From: Capnocytophaga leadbetteri
GTDB taxonomy: Bacteria > Bacteroidota > Bacteroidia > Flavobacteriales > Flavobacteriaceae
Reading direction: 5' to 3'
Assembly (NCBI RefSeq): GCF_003054025.1
Contig: NZ_QBKG01000003.1
Coordinates: 139,142 to 203,141 of the forward strand
DNA length: 64,000 nucleotides
A program made the position numbers and the translations under genes. Within the stretch, counting starts at the first letter, position 1. Each line of letters begins with the position of its first letter. The notes under the pieces were generated by a model. It was not told the DNA's origin and did no database searches. It saw nothing but the letters and a program-made list of their open reading frames with translations. Positions 8,708-16,753 of the stretch are shown in pieces.

Positions 8708-9295
8708 ATGTTTACAGGAATTATAGAAGAAATAGGCGAGGTAGTACGCGTAGTGCGCGAGGGTGCTAATCTGCATCTTTTCGTAAAGTGTACTTTTACT
8801 AAAGAACTGAAGATTGACCAGAGTGTGGCACACAATGGCGTGTGCCTAACGGTGGTAGCTATTGACGACGATGTGTACCAAGTGACAGCCATAGCCGAGA
8901 CTTTAGCCAAAACCCACTTAGGAAGTCTGCAAGCAGGCGATATTGTAAATTTAGAACGCGGTATGCTGCTAAACACGCGCTTAGACGGACATATAGTGCA
9001 AGGTCACATCGACCAGACCGCTACTTGTACTGCCATAAAAGAAGAAGGTGGCAGCAAGCGTTTTAGCTTTGCTTACGACCCCTCGACTGGCAATGTAGTG
9101 ATAGAAAAAGGGTCAGTAACCGTTAATGGGGTAAGCCTAACAGTGGTAGATGCCACTCGCGATGGTTTTTCGGTAGCGGTTATCCCCTACACTTTAGCAC
9201 ATACCAATTTGCACCGCTTAGCTGTAGGCAGTGTCGTAAATTTAGAATTCGATGTTATCGGGAAGTATGTAGCGCGCTTGGTACAGCAGCGGTAA
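8708..9295 (+). CDS. ribE: Riboflavin synthase, alpha chain
   Basis: The enzyme dismutates two 6,7-dimethyl-8-ribityllumazine molecules into riboflavin and 5-amino-6-ribitylaminouracil, the last step of riboflavin synthesis. The start MFTGIIEEIG is the family hallmark. The protein (195 residues) is two lumazine-binding domains in tandem: the first has VCLTVVAID and LNTRLDGHIVQGHID, the second has GSVTVNGVSLTVVDA and the VNLEFDVIGKYVARL tail. No FMN riboswitch fits into the 50-base gap upstream, which is repeat DNA. The 3' end overlaps the convergent acyltransferase gene by 41 bases. Confidence 0.95.
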   Translation: MFTGIIEEIGEVVRVVREGANLHLFVKCTFTKELKIDQSVAHNGVCLTVVAIDDDVYQVTAIAETLAKTHLGSLQAGDIVNLERGMLLNTRLDGHIVQGHIDQTATCTAIKEEGGSKRFSFAYDPSTGNVVIEKGSVTVNGVSLTVVDATRDGFSVAVIPYTLAHTNLHRLAVGSVVNLEFDVIGKYVARLVQQR

Positions 9296-10022
9296 GTCGT
9301 TGTAGTATAAGGCTGCGCACCTCTTCGCGTAGCGCATCTTTATCATCAAGAGTTTTACCTTCGGTAGAAATAGGTGGCAGTATATCTACGCGCATTCGCC
9401 CTGTACTACCGGCAAAGAAACGAAACGGGAAACGCTTTTTAGTATCGTACAGCACCATAGGCACTATAGGTATCTGGCACTGAATAGCGATGCGAAAAGC
9501 TCCGTCTTTGAAGTTATCAAGTACTATACTCTCATCATCAGGCACACCTCCTTCGGGGAAGATGCAGATACTCAATCCGCTTTGTATGCGCTGTAGAGCG
9601 TGTTTATATACCTCACGCCTACTCTGCGGATTTTTGCGGTCTACTAATATAGCCGCGCGTTTGTAGAAATACCCAAACAGAGGTAGTTTAGCCAATTCCT
9701 TTTTGCCTACAAACACAAACGGATTTTTGCTGCAATAAAGCATCAGCATAATATCCATCATACTGTAGTGGTTAGCCACGAGCATATAGCTATGATGGTC
9801 GTTAGTTACGGCAAATGCCCTCCTGAGTCTGGGGTAAAAGCCCATAGCGTAGAGGATAGGGGTAGCCCATAGCTGTCGCGCTACCCAATAGAGTGCCGGA
9901 TACCAACGCTGACGAGCGGTAAGCACCAAGAGTAGTGGCAGTAGTAAAAGAATCAAGCTGGTTACTACTACATAGAACCAGCTTTTCCATATTATCCAAA
10001 AAAAGTATTTAAGTACTTTCAT
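9255..10022 (-). CDS. 1-acyl-sn-glycerol-3-phosphate acyltransferase (PlsC family)
   Basis: This membrane-bound acyltransferase of phospholipid synthesis has 255 residues. An N-terminal membrane segment (about residues 8-36) is followed by the catalytic NHYSMMD motif (H85, D90) and the substrate-binding FPEGG motif (155-159). Both match the HxxxxD/FPEG signature of the PlsC family. The exact acyl acceptor cannot be told from sequence. It lies 7 bases downstream of the small membrane protein gene, probably in one transcript, and converges on ribE with a 41-base overlap of coding ends. Confidence 0.88.
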   Translation of the reverse strand: MKVLKYFFWIIWKSWFYVVVTSLILLLLPLLLVLTARQRWYPALYWVARQLWATPILYAMGFYPRLRRAFAVTNDHHSYMLVANHYSMMDIMLMLYCSKNPFVFVGKKELAKLPLFGYFYKRAAILVDRKNPQSRREVYKHALQRIQSGLSICIFPEGGVPDDESIVLDNFKDGAFRIAIQCQIPIVPMVLYDTKKRFPFRFFAGSTGRMRVDILPPISTEGKTLDDKDALREEVRSLILQRLTAAVPSALHTSR

Positions 10023-10029
10023 TTCTTCA

Positions 10030-10473
10030 TTATATTAGTCCCCACCACAATTTCCAAGGAAGACGCGAGAGCACCAACACCAAAGCAATACCGTAGAAAA
10101 GAGCTATTTTGGCGAACTTAGCACGAGGTGTATCTTGCTTTTTGTGTTTTGACCAGCCAATAGTAATAAGCACTACTGCAGTAATCATTATTAGAGGGTG
10201 TTCCAAAAGCAAAAGACGCAACAGACTGGTTTTCATTACCATCTTGCCCTCTTGCCACGATGCCAAAAGCGGCGTAAGCACATAGAGCAGTAAGCCTAAT
10301 AGCAGCTGTATATGGGCAAAAATAAGAGCAAACAACCCTAAGCGTAGGTCTTTCACCTGATAAGTTTCTTTTTTAGTGAAATAGCCAATAAGTGCATTGG
10401 TTGTAGACAAAAATAGTACCACTAGCACTATGTAAGCACTCAGCGAGTGCACTTCTTTAATTAATTGATACAT
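10030..10473 (-). CDS. Four-helix membrane protein of unknown function
   Basis: The protein has about 147 residues with four hydrophobic segments (after MYQLIKEVHS; FALIFAHIQLLLGLLLYVL; LIMITAVVLITIGW; IALFYGIALVLVL). Conserved-looking His residues near the first helix and in AHIQ and EHPL could bind haem, and relatives in flavobacteria are sometimes named cytochrome b-like, but this is not proven. I chose the ATG at 10473. A longer reading to 10536 would start upstream of the TATTTTTGC promoter box at 10496-10504 and begin with a Lys/Ile-rich stretch that looks like leader DNA. Confidence 0.75.
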   Translation of the reverse strand: MYQLIKEVHSLSAYIVLVVLFLSTTNALIGYFTKKETYQVKDLRLGLFALIFAHIQLLLGLLLYVLTPLLASWQEGKMVMKTSLLRLLLLEHPLIMITAVVLITIGWSKHKKQDTPRAKFAKIALFYGIALVLVLSRLPWKLWWGLI

Positions 10474-10495
10474 AACGTTTTTTATAAAATTGAGC

Positions 10496-10504
10496 GCAAA
10501 AATA
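10496..10504 (-). promoter_or_regulatory. -7 promoter element for the membrane protein-plsC unit
   Basis: The minus strand reads TATTTTTGC, a TAnnTTTGC match 23 bases upstream of the ATG at 10473. Its place between the two possible starts favours the shorter protein. Confidence 0.6.
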
Positions 10505-10546
10505 CAAATCTTTTTTATTTTATGCGGTATCTTCAAGTATTTTTCG

Positions 10547-10555
10547 TACTTTTGC
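10547..10555 (+). promoter_or_regulatory. -7 promoter element of the DinB-thiL-phosphatase unit
   Basis: TACTTTTGC matches the -7 consensus. It lies 134 bases before the DinB ATG, and most of the resulting leader is the 7-mer repeat array. Confidence 0.6.
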
Positions 10556-10563
10556 CTCTGATT

Positions 10564-10680
10564 TTAGTCGTTAGTGATTAGTCGCTAGTCGTTAGAAAGC
10601 GACTCTATTCTAGCGACTAAAGACTAAAGACTAACACCATCTAGCGACTAAAGACTAGCGACTAAAGACTAAACACTAAG
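10564..10680. repeat. Heptamer array in the leader of the DinB gene
   Basis: About five units of TTAGTCG type (10564-10598) are followed by about eight units of the opposite-strand form GACTAAA (10612-10680). The two halves are self-complementary (for example TAGTCGCTAG against CTAGCGACTA), so the leader RNA could form a strong hairpin. A related array begins at 30871 upstream of fabH. Confidence 0.75.
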
Positions 10681-10689
10681 AACCAATAT

Positions 10690-11154
10690 ATGAAAGAACA
10701 AGTATTTGCCCTACACGTGGCAACCCGCAACAACCTACTAACCTATTTAGAAAATGTAACGCCTGAAAAATTGGCACAAATACCAGCAGGTTTCCACAAT
10801 AGCATCTGGTGGAATATCGCCCATTGCGTAGCTACACAGCAGATATTGTGCTACAAACTCTCTGGGGTGAAACCCGTAGTACCTGAGGCTTTTATAGAAA
10901 CTTACAAAAAAGGTACTTTCCCTGACGGGCACGTACCCACTGCTAACGAAATACAAGAGCTGCGCGCACTGCTTATCAGCACCCAAAAGCAGCTACAAGC
11001 CGACTATGAGCAAGGCGTATTTGCAAACTTTACTCCTTACACCACCAGCTACGGCTATGCGCTGACTTGTATAGAAGATGCTATCCATTTCAACAATACC
11101 CACGAGGGAATGCACCTTGGGGTAGTGATTGCTTTAAACTATTTTGCTAAATGA
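10690..11154 (+). CDS. DinB-family metal-binding protein
   Basis: The 154-residue protein has the DinB/YfiT-like four-helix bundle layout with the three expected metal-ligand histidines: H45 (NIAHC), H138 and H142 (NNTHEGMHLG). Family members include metal-dependent thiol transferases and many proteins of unknown role, so the reaction cannot be assigned. Its stop overlaps the thiL start (ATGA, 11151-11154), implying translational coupling. The leader holds the heptamer array. Confidence 0.85.
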   Translation: MKEQVFALHVATRNNLLTYLENVTPEKLAQIPAGFHNSIWWNIAHCVATQQILCYKLSGVKPVVPEAFIETYKKGTFPDGHVPTANEIQELRALLISTQKQLQADYEQGVFANFTPYTTSYGYALTCIEDAIHFNNTHEGMHLGVVIALNYFAK

Positions 11155-12203
11155 TAGAAGACAAAACACCCCACCGCACCCAGCTAAGCGATTTGGGAGA
11201 ATTCGGACTTATAGACCGCCTAACAGCAGGTTTTGAGGCAAAGCAGCCTTCTACCCTCAAAGGTGTAGGCGATGATGCTGCTGTAATCAATTTTAAGGAT
11301 AAAAAAGCGGTCATCTCAACCGATTTGCTCATCGAGGGCGTCCATTTCGACCTCAGCTATGTACCGCTGAAACATTTGGGCTACAAGGCTGTAAGCGTAA
11401 ATGTATCGGACATCTACGCGATGAATGCTCGTGCTACCCAAATCACCGTTTCGATAGCTGTTTCTAACCGCTTTCCGTTAGAAGCTTTAGAAGAGCTCTA
11501 TGCAGGTATACACCTAGCTTGTAAGCGTTATGAGGTAGATTTGGTAGGAGGCGATACCACTTCTTCTACACGCGGACTCATCATCTCGGTTACTGCTATA
11601 GGCGAAGCAGATGAACAAGACCTCGTGTTCCGCAATGGTGCTAAAGAAAACGACCTTATCGTGCTAACAGGCGATATAGGAGGGGCTTATATGGGCTTGC
11701 AGATATTAGAGCGCGAGAAAGCGGTCTTTCAGGTAAATCCGAACTCGCAGCCCGATATAGAGATGTATTCGTACATCTTAGAGCGGCAGCTCAAACCCGA
11801 AGCCCGAAAAGACATTCCGCCATTGCTAAAAAAGTTAGGCGTAAAGCCTACTGCTATGATGGACGTAAGCGACGGACTGTCGTCTGAAATACTGCATATT
11901 TGCACCCAATCAGAGGTAGGTTGCAGGCTGTATGAAGACAAAATCCCTCTCGACCCACAAGTGATAAGCACCTGTGAGGAGTTTAATTTAGACAGTACCA
12001 CTATTGCGCTAAGTGGCGGTGAGGACTACGAATTGCTTTTCACCATAAAGCAAGCCGATTACGACAAGATAAAAGGCAATCCGCACTTTAGCGTAATTGG
12101 TTACATCACCGATAAGAGCGAAGGAGTAAACCTCATCACCCGCTCAGGGCAGTCTATCCCTATCATTGCAAGAGGGTGGAATGCTTTAACTAATGACAAT
12201 TAA
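11151..12203 (+). CDS. thiL: Thiamine-monophosphate kinase
   Basis: ThiL uses ATP to convert thiamine phosphate to the cofactor thiamine diphosphate. The 350-residue protein shows GVGDDAAVI (near residue 39), STDLLIEGVHFDL, SDIYAMNA, VDLVGGDTTSS, TGDIGGAYMGLQ and MDVSDGLSSE, the conserved order of the AIR synthase/ThiL superfamily. The N-terminal half binds the nucleotide and the C-terminal half completes the site. It overlaps the DinB gene by 4 bases. The next gene starts 25 bases after its stop. No TPP riboswitch is visible upstream. Confidence 0.95.
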   Translation: MIEDKTPHRTQLSDLGEFGLIDRLTAGFEAKQPSTLKGVGDDAAVINFKDKKAVISTDLLIEGVHFDLSYVPLKHLGYKAVSVNVSDIYAMNARATQITVSIAVSNRFPLEALEELYAGIHLACKRYEVDLVGGDTTSSTRGLIISVTAIGEADEQDLVFRNGAKENDLIVLTGDIGGAYMGLQILEREKAVFQVNPNSQPDIEMYSYILERQLKPEARKDIPPLLKKLGVKPTAMMDVSDGLSSEILHICTQSEVGCRLYEDKIPLDPQVISTCEEFNLDSTTIALSGGEDYELLFTIKQADYDKIKGNPHFSVIGYITDKSEGVNLITRSGQSIPIIARGWNALTNDN

Positions 12204-12228
12204 TATAAATTTAAAGAAAAAATACACG

Positions 12229-13638
12229 ATGAAAAGAAGAGCATTTTTTAGAAACGGAACATTAGCTGCATTAGGAGGGTTAGTACTCCCTTCTTTTGAT
12301 TTACAAGCCCAAACACTTGGTGAAGCCAACAGAGGCAAACGTACTAAGAACATCATTTTTTTGGTGAGTGATGGGATGAGCACCGGCACTATGGTAATGG
12401 CTGACTTATACCTAAAACGCAAATACGGTCGCCCTTCAAGCTGGATGGATTTATACGAAAGCAATCTGGGGCAGCGCGCGCTAATGGATATGGCCTCTGC
12501 AAGCTCGGTAGTAACCGACTCATCAGCAGCAAGTTCTTCGTGGGGAGGAGGCGTACGCGTGAACAACGGCAGTCTAAATATAAGCCCTAATGGCAAAGAG
12601 AATATGCCTATCTTGCAAAAGTTTAAAAAAGCAGGCAAGAAAGTAGGTTGTATAACGACCGTGATGATTAACCACGCTACTCCGGCAGGTTTCTGTACGT
12701 GGAGCAAGAGTCGCAATGCAATGGACGAAATTGCCCTCAACTACACCGAATTAGGTTTTGATGTGATGCTGGGGGGCGGTAGCAAATATTTCGACCCTGC
12801 CCATCGCAAAGATAAAAAAGATCTTTTTGACACTTTGAAGAAAAAAGGTTATACAGTAGCTCGCACCCGCAATGAGATGCTAAAAGCCCCAACTAACAAA
12901 CCCTTATACGGTATGTTTGCTGAGGAAGCCCTACCCTACTCTATCGACCGCGCCCAAAGTAGTGAAGACCAAGCAGCTATCCCTACACTTGCCGAGATGA
13001 CAACTAAGGCTATTGAGCAGCTAAAAAGTCACCCTAACGGCTTTGTGATACAAGTAGAAGGAGGAAAAGTAGACTGGGCAGCGCACGGCAACGATATAGG
13101 GGCATTGCTCTATGACCAAGTAGCTTTTGACGAGGCAGTGAAAGTAGCCTTAGAGTTTGCTAAAGCCGATGGCAACACCCTTGTAGTTATCACCTCAGAC
13201 CACGGCAATGCTAACCCAGGGCTTATCTATGGCAAAGAGTGCAATAACAATTTTGATAGATTGCAAAACTTCACCCATTCTAACGACTGGATATTGCAAC
13301 AAATCAACCCTAACGACTCTATAGACAAGGTAAGAGAACATATCGCTCAGCATTGTGGCGGAATGAATATCAATGAAGATCAGGCAAAAGAGCTATTAGC
13401 TTATTACGCCAAGACAGAAAGAAAAGAAGACGGACTTTACAACTATAAACACCTGCCTTATCGACTTTTTGCCGAAATTCAAAAAGCACATACCTCAGTA
13501 GGCTGGATTAGTATGGACCACTCGTCAGACTATACCGAATTAGGAATGTACGGACCTGGAAGTGAAAAGTTAAAGCCTTTTATGCGCAATACCGATATGC
13601 ACAAATTCTTGTTAGAAGTAGCCGAAGTCAGTCTTTAG
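12229..13638 (+). CDS. Alkaline phosphatase (PhoA family), Tat-type signal
   Basis: This is a 469-residue periplasmic or surface phosphomonoesterase. From the ATG at 12229 the N-terminus is MKRRAFFRNG followed by a hydrophobic stretch ending LQAQ, a twin-arginine-like signal. The upstream in-frame start at 12193 would bury that signal, so it is rejected. Metal and catalytic motifs are SDGMS (D48), TDSSAAS (D97 and nucleophile S98), EGGKVDWAAHGND and SDHGN, with a late MDHSSDYTELG motif. The family normally releases phosphate from extracellular esters. It is followed 10 bases later by the CDF transporter and probably shares its transcript. Confidence 0.9.
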   Translation: MKRRAFFRNGTLAALGGLVLPSFDLQAQTLGEANRGKRTKNIIFLVSDGMSTGTMVMADLYLKRKYGRPSSWMDLYESNLGQRALMDMASASSVVTDSSAASSSWGGGVRVNNGSLNISPNGKENMPILQKFKKAGKKVGCITTVMINHATPAGFCTWSKSRNAMDEIALNYTELGFDVMLGGGSKYFDPAHRKDKKDLFDTLKKKGYTVARTRNEMLKAPTNKPLYGMFAEEALPYSIDRAQSSEDQAAIPTLAEMTTKAIEQLKSHPNGFVIQVEGGKVDWAAHGNDIGALLYDQVAFDEAVKVALEFAKADGNTLVVITSDHGNANPGLIYGKECNNNFDRLQNFTHSNDWILQQINPNDSIDKVREHIAQHCGGMNINEDQAKELLAYYAKTERKEDGLYNYKHLPYRLFAEIQKAHTSVGWISMDHSSDYTELGMYGPGSEKLKPFMRNTDMHKFLLEVAEVSL

Positions 13639-13648
13639 TGAGTAACAA

Positions 13649-14623
13649 ATGAAGACGTTTCAGTTTCAGAAGCTCGTTACTTTTGTAGGGATAATACTCT
13701 TCATCGTGAAATTGATAGCGTGGCGCATCACCAATTCTAACGCTATCTTTTCAGACGCAATGGAGAGCATCGTGAATATTATTGCCGCATTTATGGGGTT
13801 GTACTCCCTCTATTTATGCAATAAGCCACGCGATACCGACCACCCTTATGGGCACGGCAAGGTAGAGTTTGTAACTGCAAGTATTGAGGGAATGCTCATT
13901 GCTATTGCGGGGATACTTATCCTTATCGAAGCCTTTTCATCACTTATAAAAGGAATACATCTCGACAAATTAGATTGGGGGATTGCCCTTTTTGGGTCGA
14001 CTGCCATAGTCAATTACGCTATGGGGTATATTTCCTACCAAAAAGGGAAGAAAGAAAACTCTTTAGTACTGATGAGCGCAGGCAAGCACTTGCAGTCTGA
14101 TACTTATGCCACCTCAGCTATTGTATTGAGCTTACTATTGGTGCATTTTACCGGCTGGCGATGGCTCGACCCTTTAATTGCCATCGGTTTTGGTAGTTAC
14201 ATTATAGTAATAGGCTGGAAGATAGTGCGCAAAGCCCTCAGTGGTATTATGGACGAGCGCAATGAAGCCCTCTTTGCCAACGTAGTGGAAATACTCCAAA
14301 CCTACCGACATATCGAGTGGATTGACATACACAATATGCGCATACAGCAGTTTGGAGCGCATCTACACATTGATGCCCATATCACTCTGCCGTATTACTA
14401 CCCCCTACAGCAGGCACACCAAGAAATGGAAAAGGTAATACACCTATTAGCAGAAAAAGTAGATCGCTCTATAGAGTTTAATTTTCACTTAGATTACTGC
14501 AAAGACTTTTCGTGCGAACTATGTAGCATAGACTGCCCCAACAGGCGCAAGCCCTTTGTAAAAACAATAGTGTGGAACAAAGAAAATATAGGAGGCATAT
14601 CCAAACACAGAATTAACAATTAA
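13649..14623 (+). CDS. Cation diffusion facilitator family transporter
   Basis: This 324-residue inner-membrane divalent cation exporter probably handles Zn2+, Fe2+ or similar ions. It has several hydrophobic helices over residues 10-195, the CDF signature around NAIFSDAMESIVN (31-43) and DHPYGHGK (64-71), and a cytoplasmic domain. A distinctive C-terminal tail carries C284, C289, C292 and C296 (CxxxxCxxCxxxC), which could bind metal. The gene lies between the phosphatase and the DUF4139 gene with gaps of 10 and 8 bases. Confidence 0.9.
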   Translation: MKTFQFQKLVTFVGIILFIVKLIAWRITNSNAIFSDAMESIVNIIAAFMGLYSLYLCNKPRDTDHPYGHGKVEFVTASIEGMLIAIAGILILIEAFSSLIKGIHLDKLDWGIALFGSTAIVNYAMGYISYQKGKKENSLVLMSAGKHLQSDTYATSAIVLSLLLVHFTGWRWLDPLIAIGFGSYIIVIGWKIVRKALSGIMDERNEALFANVVEILQTYRHIEWIDIHNMRIQQFGAHLHIDAHITLPYYYPLQQAHQEMEKVIHLLAEKVDRSIEFNFHLDYCKDFSCELCSIDCPNRRKPFVKTIVWNKENIGGISKHRINN

Positions 14624-14631
14624 TACATAAA

Positions 14632-16524
14632 ATGAAAAAGATATTGTTTTTATCGGGCTTAGCCCTTAGCACTCTACTCAGTGCGCAAGAAGCCCCTAAA
14701 GAAATTAAAACCACTGTTGATGCGGTAACCGTTTTTACTAACGGAGCACAAATTACGCGCAAAAAGACCATTATGCTACCTAAAGGGGTGAGCGAACTCA
14801 AATTCACCGACTTATCTCCTTATATAGCTCCTGAAAGTGTAAATGTAAAAGCTGTAAAAGGGATAACCATCCTTTCTGTAAGCCATAAAATCAACTTTTT
14901 AGACAAGTTAAAGCCTTCTGCAGAGGTAGAAACTCTTGACAAAGAAATAGAACAGCTGAAAAAGCAGATAGAAACAGAGCAAACCCACTTAGAAATTATC
15001 AGGGATAACATCGACCTATTGCAAAGGAACAAAGAGCTAAGCGGTAAAAATGCTCCTATACAATTGGCAAACTTACAGCAAATAGCCGATTACTATCACA
15101 AACGACTAACAGAGCTAAAGTTTGATGCTAACAACCGAATAGCAAAATTAGAAGATTTAAATGCTCAGCTCAAAAAATTAGAGAATCAGAAACGCACCGT
15201 TATAGGCAAAACCAACACTGAAAAAGGAGAAATATATGTGAAAGTAAATGCCGAAAGTGCTAAGAACTATCCGCTAGAGCTACAGTACATAGTTGATAAT
15301 GCCCGCTGGACACCCTCATACGACCTCAGAGCCACTGACATTAGTCAGCCTATCAATCTCATCTACAAAGCTAATGTACAGCAAGATACTAAAGAAGAAT
15401 GGAACCAAGTGAAGCTTACCTTCTCATCTGCTGACCCTAATATCTCGGGTGAAGCCCCTACCCTACAGACTTACTTCCTAAATTACAATACGATAGACCC
15501 TAATTTCGCTAAAAAACCTAAAATGAGAATAGGGTTAGGCAATAAAAATATACAAGGAGTAGTGGTAGACGAAAAAGGAGAGCCCCTGCCTGGTGCTAGT
15601 GTACTAATAAAAGGCACTGCCATAGGCACTTCTACTGATTTTGACGGTAATTTTCAGCTGAATATGACTAATTATGAAGATAGAATGCTCGAAATATCAT
15701 ATCTCGGTTATCAAACAGCCACCTTATCTCCACAAAAAACAATGACTGTAAGGTTAAAAGATGAATCTCAACAGTTAGAGGAAGTAGTGGTAGTAGGCTA
15801 TGGTAATAAAAGAAAGAGTAGCGTAACAGGTAGCCTCAGTGGTCATAGTGCTGCTAAAATGAGAAGTGGCAGTAGCCCTGAAGCTGACCTCATCCCTGTA
15901 AAAGCAGCTGACATCCAAACTAATGTACAGTTTGAAATAGCTACCCCTTACACCGTAAAATCTGACAATCAAGTATATTCAGTAGATATGAAATCAATAC
16001 AAGTACCTGCTGATTATAACTACTACGTAGTGCCAAAAGTAAAGCAAACGGCCTATTTAATAGGTTATGTGACCAACTGGCAACAGTACAACCTATTAGA
16101 AGGAGAAGCTAACATCTTTTTTGAAGATACTTTTGTAGGAAAAACTAATATACAACCCACCCAAACCGCTGACACCCTGAAACTCTCTTTAGGGCAAGAC
16201 AAGAAAGTATCAGTAACTCGCGAAAAGGTAAAACAATTTGCCTCTCGCCAGTTTATGGGCAGCAAGAAAGAGGATGTTCGCCTATATAAAACCGTGATTC
16301 GCAATAACAAACAGCAACCTATACACCTCACCGTTCTCGACCAAATACCTATTCCTACCCTCAAAGAAATAGAAGTAAATGTATTAAACAGTTCAGAAGG
16401 GAAGTACAATAAAGAAACAGGAGAACTTAAATGGGAATTTGGGTTACAACCTACTGAAAAGAAGGAAATTAATGTAGAATTTTCAGTAAAATACCCAAAG
16501 AATAGGTCAATATGGTTAGAGTAA
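14632..16524 (+). CDS. DUF4140/DUF4139 (MuiA-like) protein with an inserted SusC-type N-terminal segment
   Basis: The 630-residue protein is secreted (signal MKKILFLSGLALSTLLSA). DUF4140 covers residues about 28-130, and a coiled coil rich in Glu/Lys covers 98-190. DUF4139 begins near residue 200 and resumes after an insert at about 308-401. The insert looks like the start of a SusC/RagA TonB-dependent receptor: a carboxypeptidase-regulatory-like fold (GVVVDEKGEPLPGASVLIKG, DFDGNFQL, ISYLGYQ), then LEEVVVVGYGNKRKSSVTGS. MuiA-like proteins were named for affecting mucoidy, but their molecular role is unknown. The insert suggests a surface or TonB-linked signalling role, which is inference. Confidence 0.85.
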   Translation: MKKILFLSGLALSTLLSAQEAPKEIKTTVDAVTVFTNGAQITRKKTIMLPKGVSELKFTDLSPYIAPESVNVKAVKGITILSVSHKINFLDKLKPSAEVETLDKEIEQLKKQIETEQTHLEIIRDNIDLLQRNKELSGKNAPIQLANLQQIADYYHKRLTELKFDANNRIAKLEDLNAQLKKLENQKRTVIGKTNTEKGEIYVKVNAESAKNYPLELQYIVDNARWTPSYDLRATDISQPINLIYKANVQQDTKEEWNQVKLTFSSADPNISGEAPTLQTYFLNYNTIDPNFAKKPKMRIGLGNKNIQGVVVDEKGEPLPGASVLIKGTAIGTSTDFDGNFQLNMTNYEDRMLEISYLGYQTATLSPQKTMTVRLKDESQQLEEVVVVGYGNKRKSSVTGSLSGHSAAKMRSGSSPEADLIPVKAADIQTNVQFEIATPYTVKSDNQVYSVDMKSIQVPADYNYYVVPKVKQTAYLIGYVTNWQQYNLLEGEANIFFEDTFVGKTNIQPTQTADTLKLSLGQDKKVSVTREKVKQFASRQFMGSKKEDVRLYKTVIRNNKQQPIHLTVLDQIPIPTLKEIEVNVLNSSEGKYNKETGELKWEFGLQPTEKKEINVEFSVKYPKNRSIWLE

Positions 16525-16570
16525 TAACGTTAAAAAAACTATAAAAATGAGTTCAAAAGAAAGATAATAG

Positions 16571-16601
16571 TTGCTATTCAAAGTTTTTTTCTTACTTTTG
16601 C
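16571..16601 (+). promoter_or_regulatory. Promoter of the small ORF-sugar transferase unit
   Basis: TTG (16571-16573), a 19-base spacer and TACTTTTG (16593-16600) followed by C form a textbook Bacteroidota promoter. It lies 28 bases before the small ORF at 16629. Confidence 0.75.
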
Positions 16602-16628
16602 TGAAAATACCACACACAATAAGATGAT

Positions 16629-16751
16629 ATGATCACTAATTTATTTTCAGAGAACCTATGGTTTACGGTTGTTTTTGTGTTTTTACTATCGTTTTTTAAA
16701 AAGCTCACTTTCTTTTTGACAAAAATTAACATTCACTTAACATATAAGTAA
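16629..16751 (+). CDS. Predicted 40-residue single-pass membrane protein
   Basis: This short ORF starts MITNLFSENLW and ends INIHLTYK. It contains one hydrophobic helix (WFTVVFVFLLSFF, residues 11-23) followed by Lys residues, a typical inside-positive anchor. It sits directly behind a consensus promoter, and its stop is 2 bases before the sugar transferase ATG, so it would be cotranscribed and probably translationally coupled. No homologue is recognised. It could be a membrane partner of the transferase, which here lacks the N-terminal membrane helices of larger relatives. It could also be a leader peptide. Confidence 0.55.
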   Translation: MITNLFSENLWFTVVFVFLLSFFKKLTFFLTKINIHLTYK

Positions 16752-16753
16752 CT

